Positions 1-6,736 of a stretch of 11,956 nucleotides of DNA are shown here, piece after piece; within the stretch, counting starts at the first letter, position 1; each line of letters starts with the position of its first letter. The stretch is from JBBTRP01 sp038065125. Its GTDB lineage: Bacteria; Patescibacteriota; Patescibacteriia; JACQRZ01. Location: positions 1 through 11,956 of the forward strand of contig JBBTRP010000034.1 in assembly GCA_038065125.1 (NCBI GenBank), in the 5' to 3' direction. Position numbers and translations under genes: made by a program. Below the pieces are notes generated by a model. The model had not been told where the DNA came from and did not search any database. It saw nothing but the letters and a program-made list of their open reading frames with translations.

Positions 1-105
1 GTCGCCACTCTCATCAAACAAACAAAGCAGCTCGTGAAGGGAAAATACGGCCTCGACCTTGAAGAAGAAATACGCTACCTCGGCACCGATAAAATAACCT
101 ACTAA
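1..105 (+). CDS. murB: UDP-N-acetylenolpyruvoylglucosamine reductase (MurB), C-terminal fragment
   Basis: The window opens inside a reading frame that ends with TAA at 103-105; only the last 34 residues are visible. They contain the pattern LIKQTKQLVKGKYGLDLEEE followed by IRYLG, which matches the usual MurB ending (a helix with V/K-rich positions, then 'G-x-x-L-E-x-E-I-x-x-x-G'). MurB is the FAD-dependent, NADPH-using cytosolic enzyme that reduces UDP-GlcNAc-enolpyruvate to UDP-MurNAc in peptidoglycan precursor synthesis. The FAD-binding and catalytic parts lie outside the window, so the identification rests on the tail alone. It runs in the same direction as the decarboxylase 70 bases downstream and may be co-transcribed with it. 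Another protein with a similar C-terminal helix cannot be excluded. Confidence 0.75.
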   Translation, partial: VATLIKQTKQLVKGKYGLDLEEEIRYLGTDKITY

Positions 106-112
106 AAAAGGA

Positions 113-130
113 TTCATCATGTATGATGAA
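113..130. repeat. AT-rich inverted repeat downstream of murB
   Basis: TTCATCAT (113-120) and ATGATGAA (123-130) are perfect 8-base inverted arms around a 2-base centre. The stem is AT-rich and has no T run on the plus strand, so it is a weak terminator at best. The hexamer TATGAT at 122-127 within it is a five-of-six match to a -10 box, but no convincing -35 lies upstream. It could be a protein-binding dyad or a processing hairpin. Confidence 0.5.
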
Positions 131-133
131 AGA

Positions 134-166
134 CCCTAAACCCTAAACCCTAAACCCTAAACCCTA
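134..166. repeat. Telomere-like heptanucleotide tandem repeat (CCCTAAA)4.7
   Basis: Four perfect CCCTAAA units (134-161) plus a partial CCCTA (162-166) run head to tail and end 9 bases before the decarboxylase ATG. On the other strand the unit is TTTAGGG, the plant-type telomere heptamer. Because the unit is 7 bases and holds TAA, it places stop codons in all three plus-strand frames. Gain or loss of units would change the length of the leader. I know of no assigned function for such a tract in bacteria. Confidence 0.95.
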
Positions 167-175
167 GAATCTCGA

Positions 176-1666
176 ATGACTCACATCTCAAGACACTATC
201 ATCGCTCCCGCTGGGACTATCTCGGCCAGAGTCCAAATGGCATTCTCACGATCGAGGGACTTCCCGTGACGGATCTTGCAAAAAAGTACGGGACTCCGCT
301 GTATGTCATGGTTGAGCGCTCGATTCGAAAGCGCTTCCGCGAGTTCAAAAAGGCGTTTCCCTACCCCAAACTCCGTGTGCAGTATGCGACGAAATGCAAC
401 TCCAACCTCGAGATTATGCGCATCGCCAATCAAGAGGGAGTCGAGTTGGACGCAAGCTCCACCGGAGAGGTGATCCTTGCACTCCTTGCAGACTTCTCGC
501 CGCAAGAGATCACCCTGACGAATTTGTACAAAACGTTCCAGGACGTACTCTTTGCCGCGCGGGTTGGCGTTCTTGCAATCACGGCAGACTCGCTTGAGGA
601 TCTTGAGCTCATCGAGTCGGTGGGCAAGCGCCTTCGTCAAAAGATCCGCGTATTTTTGCGGTTCAATCCGATCATCGAGCTTGGCACCTATTCAACCAAG
701 AAGCTGCAGTACGGCATTCCGTACGCCCTGTATAAGCGGGCGTGCGAAATTGCCGTGAAATCTCCCTACATCAACCCCATCGGACTCCACTTTCACGGCT
801 CCTATATCTACAATAGTAAAGTATATTTTCTTGCGGCAAAGAAAATGCTCAAGGTCGCCGAGCATCTCTTGGTTGACTACAAACATAAGGTGAGTTACAT
901 CGACTTGGGCGGCGGTTTCCCGGTTGCATACGGAGACGAACAGGTATTCCATCCCGCGGATATGGGAAAACGCTTTTCCGATTTTTTCATTAAGCAGGTT
1001 TATAAGATTGGGCTTCCGCTTCCGAATCTCATTTTTGAACCCGGAAAGTTCTGCGTGGCGAATGCGGGCGTGGGTCTCGTGAAAGTCTTGAGCAAGAAGC
1101 GGACCGGGCGACTGCGCACCGTGATTGTCGACGGGTCGACGTACGCGTTTTTGCCCGACCCGATCATTTATAATGACGCGGTGTATGATATTTTGCCTGC
1201 AACAAAAATGGGGCAGCGGCGCTATCAAGACTATCGCATCTCCGGCTGCACCTGCGACTCAATCGATATCATCGCCAAGAGCTCGTATCTGCCGCGCTTG
1301 AAGCAAAACGACCTCCTCGCAATTATGGATTGCGGCGCGTATTCTCAAACTATGGCGTCGAACTTTAACTCGCTTCGTCGTGCGCCCATGGTCATGGTGA
1401 ATGAGGAGGGGGTTCCGCGTCTCATCCGGCGGCGAGACCGATTCTCAGACATGTTTGCGCCGGAATTGGATGTCCTTAAAGTCGCCGACCCGCACGAGCT
1501 CCAGCGCTACTACAATCTTTTCCGCATCAACATCAATAAACTCTGGGGGGAACACGAGGAGAAAAACGGACTCACGGTAAAGGGCTCCGCGCGAAAGAAA
1601 AACAAGAAAGTACCTCCTCCCACCCCTAAGGAAACCGCTTCCCAGGACATGCCGGGGTCTCATTGA
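176..1666 (+). CDS. Fold-type III PLP-dependent amino-acid decarboxylase (ornithine/arginine/diaminopimelate decarboxylase family)
   Basis: The 496-residue protein has the alanine-racemase-like PLP barrel and C-terminal beta domain of the family. Visible motifs are YATKCNSN (70-77, PLP lysine K73), GLHFHGS (203-209), the glycine loop YIDLGGGF (241-248) that holds the PLP phosphate, FEPGK (287-291), CTCDSID (358-364) and DCGAYSQTMASNFNS (385-399, with Y389). Diaminopimelate decarboxylases normally have C-E-S at the substrate site, whereas ornithine/arginine-type enzymes have C-D; here it is C360-D361, which favours a basic amino-acid substrate over meso-DAP. The neighbouring ureohydrolase gene points the same way, to putrescine synthesis. 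Oddities: EPGK instead of the common EPGR, a glycine-serine pair one residue closer to the HFH than in typical LysA, and a basic, proline-rich tail from about 468. The ATG at 176 follows the CCCTAAA tract and has no Shine-Dalgarno. LysA remains possible, so no symbol is given. Confidence 0.85.
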   Translation: MTHISRHYHRSRWDYLGQSPNGILTIEGLPVTDLAKKYGTPLYVMVERSIRKRFREFKKAFPYPKLRVQYATKCNSNLEIMRIANQEGVELDASSTGEVILALLADFSPQEITLTNLYKTFQDVLFAARVGVLAITADSLEDLELIESVGKRLRQKIRVFLRFNPIIELGTYSTKKLQYGIPYALYKRACEIAVKSPYINPIGLHFHGSYIYNSKVYFLAAKKMLKVAEHLLVDYKHKVSYIDLGGGFPVAYGDEQVFHPADMGKRFSDFFIKQVYKIGLPLPNLIFEPGKFCVANAGVGLVKVLSKKRTGRLRTVIVDGSTYAFLPDPIIYNDAVYDILPATKMGQRRYQDYRISGCTCDSIDIIAKSSYLPRLKQNDLLAIMDCGAYSQTMASNFNSLRRAPMVMVNEEGVPRLIRRRDRFSDMFAPELDVLKVADPHELQRYYNLFRININKLWGEHEEKNGLTVKGSARKKNKKVPPPTPKETASQDMPGSH

Positions 1667-1691
1667 CCGGTGACCAAAACACGAGTACACT
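1663..1691 (+). promoter_or_regulatory. Predicted sigma70-type promoter for the agmatinase gene
   Basis: TTGACC (1663-1668) is followed after 17 bases by TACACT (1686-1691). The -35 box overlaps the TGA stop of the decarboxylase gene. Transcription would begin near 1698, leaving a leader of about 60 bases to the ATG at 1757. This would allow the ureohydrolase and secA to be transcribed apart from the upstream decarboxylase. Confidence 0.5.
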
Positions 1692-1756
1692 GATACCGTT
1701 CTCTGCGGCAATGTTTTTAATACACGCGATATATGCTTACTCGAGGATCAGTACAA

Positions 1757-2617
1757 ATGTTTGCACCCCCCGAAGGTTTTGACTCACTTGACTCGGCCAG
1801 ATTTGTGGTTGCGTCCGTGCCGGTTGAGGCGACTGTCAGCTACGGCGGCGGAGCGGCGTCGGGTCCCGCTGCACTCCTTGAGGCGAGTCAGCAGGTTGAG
1901 TTATTTGATGTTGACGAGGTGAGCGAACCCTACCGAAAAGGTATTGCAACACTGGAAATTCCCGGGAAGTTTTCCGATGCGCCTTCGGCAATCGAATATG
2001 CGCGATCGCTGACCGAGGAGATTTGTGCGCTTGGCAAGATCCCCGTCGTCCTTGGCGGCGATCACAGCCTGACGACAGGAATTATCCAGGCGCTTGCCAA
2101 GACCAATCAAGATTTTTCGATCCTTCATTTTGACGCGCATGGCGATCTTCGCGACACCTATCATGGCGACAAGTTCAGCCACGCGTCCGTCATGCGACGC
2201 GTGTTAGAGGTATCAAATGTGAAAACTCTGGTGCAGGTCGGGATCCGCAATGTCTCCAACGATCCCGCGGACGGGTCGGAGTATGACTTCATCCAATCAA
2301 ACCTCGATCGGATCCGCGTGTATTATGCAAAAGACATGAAAAGCTGGAGCACCGATGAGATCGTGTCTCAGCTCGCGGAGAAGGTCTATATCACCATTGA
2401 TGTTGACGCGCTTGACTGCACGCTGGTTCCGGGAACCGGAACACCGGAACCGGGAGGCATGGACTGGTACACGACCCTTTCAATTCTTAAGGCCACATGC
2501 GTAGGGAAGACGATCATCGGAATGGACGTTGTCGAGTTCGCGCCGATTACGGGTTTTCGGGCGCCCGATTTTATGATCGCAAAACTGATTTACAAAACAA
2601 TCGGATTCATCCGTTAA
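1757..2617 (+). CDS. speB: Agmatinase-family ureohydrolase
   Basis: This 286-residue protein belongs to the arginase/agmatinase family of cytosolic binuclear manganese hydrolases that release urea from a guanidino group. Motifs, numbered from the ATG at 1757: GGDHS with metal ligand H103; DAHGDLRD with ligands D126, H128 and D130; FSHAS with H142, the position of the substrate/proton-shuttle histidine; IDVD with ligands D215 and D217, followed by PGTGTPEPGG; and MDVVEFAP with E260. The PGTGTPEPGG stretch and GMDVVE resemble agmatinases more than arginases. The usual 'LDP' after the metal pair is LDC here. An in-frame ATG at 1733 would add eight residues, but 1757 is preceded by GAGGA (1743-1747) nine bases away, whereas 1733 has no Shine-Dalgarno. 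Next to a C-D type decarboxylase it most likely completes putrescine synthesis (agmatine > putrescine + urea). Arginase activity is the alternative and would equally feed putrescine through ornithine. Confidence 0.9.
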   Translation: MFAPPEGFDSLDSARFVVASVPVEATVSYGGGAASGPAALLEASQQVELFDVDEVSEPYRKGIATLEIPGKFSDAPSAIEYARSLTEEICALGKIPVVLGGDHSLTTGIIQALAKTNQDFSILHFDAHGDLRDTYHGDKFSHASVMRRVLEVSNVKTLVQVGIRNVSNDPADGSEYDFIQSNLDRIRVYYAKDMKSWSTDEIVSQLAEKVYITIDVDALDCTLVPGTGTPEPGGMDWYTTLSILKATCVGKTIIGMDVVEFAPITGFRAPDFMIAKLIYKTIGFIR

Positions 2618-2642
2618 CATCTCACTGATAAACAGCACAAGA

Positions 2643-5420
2643 ATGTCATTTTTTTCAACAGTACTCGGTGATCCGAATAAACGCATTATCGACAAAGATC
2701 TCAAACCCCTTGTCGCGCGTATCAATGCCGAAGAAGAGCGGCTGATTCCCCTGACAAATGAAGAGCTCAAATCAGAAACGGCAGCGTTGAGACTGCGGCT
2801 TTCCAAGGGAGAGACTGTAGACACGCTTCTCCCCGAGGCGTTTGCGGTCGTTCGAGAGGCGGCAAAGCGCGTGCTCTCACAGCGACATTTTGACGTCCAG
2901 CTCATGGGTGGCATTGTGCTTCATCGCGGCCAGATCGCGGAGATGCGCACCGGCGAAGGAAAAACGCTTACCGCAACCGCGCCGGTATATCTCAACGCGC
3001 TTTCCGGCAAAGGAGTTCATGTCGTCACGGTGAACGACTACCTCGCAAAGCGCGACGCCGTGTGGATGGGGCGAGTCTATCATGTACTGGGACTCTCCGT
3101 CGGCATCATCCAGCACGAGGCGGCATTTCTCTACGATCCCGAGTACAAAACGGAAAGCACGGAAGAGGAGAGTGCGGAGGAGGCGAGCTTTCGTATCGAG
3201 TACGCGTCTCTGCGGCCCGTGCCGCGGGGCACGGCGTATGGGGCCGACATCACCTATGGCACAAACAACGAGTTTGGGTTTGACTATCTTCGTGACAATT
3301 TGATCCATACGTCGGCTCAAGCGGTTGGGCGCGGACTTCACTACGCCATCGTGGACGAGGTAGACAGTATTCTCATCGATGAGGCAAGAACCCCCTTGAT
3401 CATTTCCGCTCCCGCAGAAGAGTCGGCCGATCTCTACTACCGGTTTGCCGACATCGTCGCAACGCTCAAGGAAAAAGAAGACTACAATGTCGACGAAAAG
3501 ATGCGCGCGGCAACTCTGACGGAAGATGGACTCAAGCGCATTGAGGAGGCGCTGGGACTCGGGAATGTGTACACCACACAGCACATCAAGCTTGTTCATC
3601 ACATCGAACAGGGATTGAAAGCCCATGCGCTCTTCAAGCGAGATAAGGATTACGTGGTCAAGGACAACGAGGTGATTATCGTGGATGAGTTCACGGGGCG
3701 GCTCATGTACGGACGCCGTTATTCGGAAGGACTGCATCAGGCGATCGAGGCGAAGGAAAAGGTTACGATTCAGCGGGAGAGCCAGACACACGCGACCATA
3801 TCGTTTCAGAATCTTTTTCGGCTCTACGAAAAACTCTCCGGCATGACCGGAACAGCCGCAACCGAAGCGGAGGAGTTCCACAAGATCTACAAACTCGAGG
3901 TTGTGACTATCCCCACGAACCGCTCTATGGGGCGTGTCGACTCAGCCGACCGTGTCTACAAAAACGAACAAGGCAAATATGCTGCCGTGATCGACGACAT
4001 CAAACATCGTCACATCGCGGGGCAGCCGGTCCTGGTGGGCACCATCTCGATCGAGAAGAATGAGTACCTTTCTAAATTACTAGAGCGAGAGGGTGTACCC
4101 CATCAACTTTTGAACGCAAAGAACCACGAGCGGGAAGCGGAGATCATTGCGCAGGCGGGCCGGAAGGGCACCGTGACGATCGCCACGAATATGGCGGGCC
4201 GCGGCGTTGACATCATCTTGGGTGGAAACCCCCCGGACGAGAATGAGGCGCGCGAGGTGCGTGAGCGAGGTGGTTTGCACGTCTTGGGCACCGAGCGGCA
4301 CGAGTCGCGGCGCATCGACAACCAGCTGCGCGGTCGGGCCGGTCGGCAGGGAGATCCCGGCTCGTCGCAATTTTACATCTCCATGGAAGACGACCTCATG
4401 CGCATTTTTGGATCGGAGCGCATGAAGGGACTCATGGACAAGCTGGGCATTCCGGACGACATGCCGATCGAAAACAAAATGGTCTCCCGCTCGATCGAGG
4501 AGGCGCAGAAAAAGGTCGAAGGGCATAACTTTGATATCCGCAAACACCTCGTGGAGTACGACGATGTTCTCAACAAGCACCGCGATATTGTGTATAAAAA
4601 GAGGAACGAGGTTTTGACGCAATACGACTGGGAGACGTATTTGGTGACGCTCTCCGACGACGAGCGCGAAGAAGCGGTTCCAAAGCGCACTCCCACAAAA
4701 TCCCTCAAAGAACTGATTCTTGAGATGGTCGATCAGGAGCTTGAGCATGTGGTCCACTTCCATACCGCAACTCCGGGGGAGAACGGGGATTGGAACGGCT
4801 CAGAGATTATCGAAACTATCAAAACACTCTTTCCCTTGTCAGAGGAGGACCGCGCAAAGCTCAAAGAAATTTTGGTCTCAAAAGGCGACAAGATGAGCGA
4901 CGTTCACACGCGAACCGAAGCACTCGAGTTGTTGACGAGCCGCGCGCGTGAAGCATACGCCGCGTTTGAGACGCGCCTCGCCCAACAAATTCACGCCGTC
5001 TATCCAGATGCGGACTCAGGCAATGCGCTTCGTCAAATCGAACGCGACCTCATGCTGCGCGCGATCGACAGTCTTTGGCTTGAGCACTTGGAAGCGATCG
5101 ACCATCTCCGCGCGGGAATCGGGCTGCGGGGCTATGGCCAGCGCGACCCCCTGGTCGAGTACAAGCGCGAGGCCTACCGACTTTTTGCCGAACTCATCGC
5201 ACTAATCGCAAAACAGGTTGCGTATAGCATTTTCAAAATCGGCGCGGTTGCCCAGCAAGAGCAGACCGCGCCACAACAGAAACTGATCTATTCCGCCCCG
5301 CAAAAAGAAGGATCATCCACACCGACTCACGCACAAACAGAACTCGGATCAAAAGTCGGCCGCAACGATCCCTGCCCCTGCGGCTCGGGAAAGAAGTTCA
5401 AGCGCTGCCACGGCGCGTAA
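2643..5420 (+). CDS. secA: Preprotein translocase ATPase SecA
   Basis: The 925-residue protein is a complete SecA, the peripheral ATPase that pushes unfolded preproteins through SecYEG. In order: Walker A MRTGEGKT (101-108), ADITYGTNNEFGFDYLRDN (201-219), Walker B DEVD (238-241) and DEAR (246-249), GMTGTAATEAEEF in the preprotein/second nucleotide-binding junction (from 400), NMAGRGVDI (516-524), QLRGRAGRQGDPGSS (561-575, arginine fingers), the helical scaffold/wing region, and a C-terminal zinc motif with C911, C913, C922 and H923. Two points stand out: a glutamate-rich insert at roughly 162-197, absent from E. coli SecA, and GRGVDI where GRGTDI is common. The intact SEC-C motif shows the C-terminus is not truncated. 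The gene starts 25 bases after the ureohydrolase stop with no clear Shine-Dalgarno, so co-transcription is likely. It would serve the exported proteins on the right contig if they share this genome. Confidence 0.99.
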   Translation: MSFFSTVLGDPNKRIIDKDLKPLVARINAEEERLIPLTNEELKSETAALRLRLSKGETVDTLLPEAFAVVREAAKRVLSQRHFDVQLMGGIVLHRGQIAEMRTGEGKTLTATAPVYLNALSGKGVHVVTVNDYLAKRDAVWMGRVYHVLGLSVGIIQHEAAFLYDPEYKTESTEEESAEEASFRIEYASLRPVPRGTAYGADITYGTNNEFGFDYLRDNLIHTSAQAVGRGLHYAIVDEVDSILIDEARTPLIISAPAEESADLYYRFADIVATLKEKEDYNVDEKMRAATLTEDGLKRIEEALGLGNVYTTQHIKLVHHIEQGLKAHALFKRDKDYVVKDNEVIIVDEFTGRLMYGRRYSEGLHQAIEAKEKVTIQRESQTHATISFQNLFRLYEKLSGMTGTAATEAEEFHKIYKLEVVTIPTNRSMGRVDSADRVYKNEQGKYAAVIDDIKHRHIAGQPVLVGTISIEKNEYLSKLLEREGVPHQLLNAKNHEREAEIIAQAGRKGTVTIATNMAGRGVDIILGGNPPDENEAREVRERGGLHVLGTERHESRRIDNQLRGRAGRQGDPGSSQFYISMEDDLMRIFGSERMKGLMDKLGIPDDMPIENKMVSRSIEEAQKKVEGHNFDIRKHLVEYDDVLNKHRDIVYKKRNEVLTQYDWETYLVTLSDDEREEAVPKRTPTKSLKELILEMVDQELEHVVHFHTATPGENGDWNGSEIIETIKTLFPLSEEDRAKLKEILVSKGDKMSDVHTRTEALELLTSRAREAYAAFETRLAQQIHAVYPDADSGNALRQIERDLMLRAIDSLWLEHLEAIDHLRAGIGLRGYGQRDPLVEYKREAYRLFAELIALIAKQVAYSIFKIGAVAQQEQTAPQQKLIYSAPQKEGSSTPTHAQTELGSKVGRNDPCPCGSGKKFKRCHGA

Positions 5421-5503
5421 AAGTCACCAGTTCAAGCTCTTCAGGCCGTATCTTCGATTTATGAATGAGTTGGAAAAGAAACTCGCGTATAAAAAAGAAA
5501 AGA

Positions 5504-5529
5504 CCCCATAAGGACGAAACCTTATCGGG
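5504..5529. terminator. Hairpin, probable terminator after secA (stronger signature on the minus strand)
   Basis: ATAAGG (5508-5513) and CCTTAT (5520-5525) pair around the loop ACGAAA. CCC and GGG extend the stem past one bulged C (5526). On the plus strand the following sequence is only moderately T-rich (CAACCTTTTCC). On the minus strand the stem is followed by TCTTTTCTTTTTT, a better intrinsic-terminator tail. It may work in both directions and isolates secA from the next gene. Confidence 0.55.
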
Positions 5530-5610
5530 CAACCTTTTCCGTTGGTGATAATCTCAGTATATAAGAACGTTTGGGGAAGTCAATAGTTACGCCGTCACGA
5601 CACATACGTT

Positions 5611-5933
5611 ATGAAAATTGTGATTTGTTCGAGCCTGGATTTTATTGATGAAATTAAGGACGTCCGTGAAAAGCTATTCGCGCGGGGTCATGTTGTGACG
5701 GTGCCCGAAACTGCCAATAAGATTTATCGTGGTGAAGTAACGCATGAACAGATCATGCGGGAAAAGACCAACGAGGAATTTGCTGCGAGGGGCATTCAAC
5801 AAGATTCCTTGAGATTTTATTATCAAAAGATTAAAGAGGGTGATGCGATCCTTGTTCTCAACTATAAGAAAAAAGACATCGAAGGGTATATCGGCGGTGC
5901 GGTTTTTTTGGAGATGGGATTTGCTCACGTGCT
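5611..5933 (+). CDS. Nucleoside 2-deoxyribosyltransferase-like protein, 3' end lost in scaffold gap
   Basis: An ATG at 5611 opens a frame readable for 107 residues before the N run. The N-terminus MKIVICSSLDF is a beta strand followed by a helix of the Rossmann-like type seen in nucleoside 2-deoxyribosyltransferase-like proteins. Later come GDAILVLNY (77-85) and EGYIGGAVFLEMGFAHV (91-107); 'Y-I-G-G-x-x-F-L-E-M-G-F-A' is a recurrent signature of small CPR and archaeal proteins of this fold, with the glutamate in the position expected for the catalytic nucleophile. Related proteins run about 140-150 residues, so I estimate 35-45 residues are missing. An apparent frame continuing through the Ns to 6075 is an artefact of unknown-length padding. 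Substrate and role are unknown. A TATATA lies upstream (about 5560) without a clear -35. Confidence 0.65.
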
Positions 5934-6033
5934 NNNNNNNNNNNNNNNNNNNNNNNNNNNNNNNNNNNNNNNNNNNNNNNNNNNNNNNNNNNNNNNNNNN
6001 NNNNNNNNNNNNNNNNNNNNNNNNNNNNNNNNN
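5934..6033. other. Assembly gap, 100 N
   Basis: Exactly 100 consecutive N, the conventional length for a scaffold gap of unknown true size. It interrupts the gene at 5611 and joins two contigs. Adjacency of the left genes to everything after 6033 is a scaffolding claim, not sequence. Confidence 0.99.
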
Positions 6034-6035
6034 AG

Positions 6036-6066
6036 GGCCATCGTGAAGAACGAGGGGCCTTTTTTT
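6036..6066 (+). terminator. Intrinsic terminator directly after the gap
   Basis: GGCC (6036-6039) pairs with GGCC (6056-6059) and TCGT (6041-6044) with ACGA (6050-6053) around the loop GAAGA, with a small internal loop. Seven T follow (6060-6066). It ends whatever plus-strand gene lies in or before the gap, possibly the deoxyribosyltransferase-like gene. Confidence 0.65.
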
Positions 6067-6119
6067 CTCATATGACGAGAGGGGAGAGCTCGCTCTTGAG
6101 TAGAGGTGGAGGAGTGGTC

Positions 6120-6590
6120 GTGCCGTTTCGGGGCAGAGATCGCAATCAAAGCCCCCGGTCGCGGTGCCAAACCAAGAAAGGCAAACGCACGCGCGACGAG
6201 AAGGCTTGGCGCCAGTGGAATGACGCCAAGATGACCGAGCACCACACGATTCCCCGCTCGAGAGGCGGGACTGTCGAGGATATCATCCTCAAGCCCTGGG
6301 GAGTTCATCGCCGCTGGCATGAAATTTTCGATCTCGCAACGCCCCACGAGGCGAGTCGAGATTTGGAAGAGTACGCGGCCAAGTGCGGCATCATCACCAC
6401 CAAGAAGGGGGTGATCGTGGACTTCCGGCAGGCGCGGAAACGTCGCAAAGAGCGCACAAAGATTCTGCGACTTCGCGAAGCCTGGACGACCCTGTTCGGC
6501 ACCCTGTCTCTTGCCGCGGTGCGGCAGATGATCAGTGCCGAGTGGACTGTGCCGGGTGTCCGGTCACCAGACCGGAAGGCGATCGCGTAG
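6120..6590 (+). CDS. Small basic HNH-like (His-Me finger) protein
   Basis: A GTG start at 6120 is chosen because a strong Shine-Dalgarno GGAGGA (6108-6113) sits six bases upstream. The ATG at 6072, which would add 16 residues, abuts the preceding terminator and has none. The 156-residue product has an arginine/lysine-rich start, then TEHHTIPRSRGG (39-50) and HRRWHEIF (63-70). The spacing 'H-H-x-x-P-x-S-x-G-G ... H-x-x-W-H' resembles the first strand and helix of HNH/His-Me finger nucleases, but the central asparagine of a classic HNH is not evident (EDIILKPWG between the motifs). Similar short proteins are frequent in CPR genomes. The C-terminal half is a basic helix region (KRRKERTK). It could be a nuclease, a degenerate zinc/nucleic-acid-binding protein, or an RNA-binding factor; the activity is not established. 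Confidence 0.65.
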   Translation: MPFRGRDRNQSPRSRCQTKKGKRTRDEKAWRQWNDAKMTEHHTIPRSRGGTVEDIILKPWGVHRRWHEIFDLATPHEASRDLEEYAAKCGIITTKKGVIVDFRQARKRRKERTKILRLREAWTTLFGTLSLAAVRQMISAEWTVPGVRSPDRKAIA

Positions 6591-6636
6591 CACTCGCGAA
6601 AATTTTCCGACCGGGCTCCTTTCTCCACCACCCCAA

Positions 6637-6677
6637 AAGAACATCGACGCGCCCTCGTGCACGTTCCCGATGTTCTT
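6637..6677 (+). terminator. Long-stem hairpin after the HNH-like gene
   Basis: AAGAACATCG (6637-6646) and CGATGTTCTT (6668-6677) form a perfect 10-base stem around a 21-base loop. The sequence after it is pyrimidine-rich (CCTCTTCTCTCC) rather than a T run. It lies 46 bases after the HNH-like stop and ends just before the next promoter, so it is a likely terminator or mRNA 3'-end structure. Confidence 0.5.
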
Positions 6678-6697
6678 CCTCTTCTCTCCGAAAAAAA

Positions 6698-6726
6698 TTG
6701 ACAGTCAAGAAAAGTGACGATAGCAT
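6698..6726 (+). promoter_or_regulatory. Promoter for the coiled-coil protein gene
   Basis: A perfect TTGACA (6698-6703) is followed after 17 bases by TAGCAT (6721-6726), four of six to the -10 consensus. The predicted start of transcription is near 6733, only a few bases before the ATG at 6737. Confidence 0.6.
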
Positions 6727-6736
6727 AGAGCAATAT

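Noticed and set aside
134..166. CCCTAAA tract as a true telomere or a CRISPR array
   Set aside because: It is internal, only 33 bases, and has no spacers or cas genes nearby; adjacent genes continue on both sides.
692..1228. Minus-strand frame of 178 residues inside the decarboxylase gene
   Set aside because: Antisense to conserved decarboxylase motifs, with no initiation signal.
2877..3881. Minus-strand frame of 334 residues inside secA
   Set aside because: Antisense shadow of a fully conserved gene; its sequence has no recognisable feature.
5461..5511. Sixteen-codon frame ATG to TAA after secA (MNELEKKLAYKKEKTP)
   Set aside because: Too short, no Shine-Dalgarno, and it ends within the terminator hairpin.
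5508..5525. GGACGAAACC resembling part of a hammerhead ribozyme core
   Set aside because: No CUGAUGA element lies upstream and the bases are explained by a simple terminator stem-loop.
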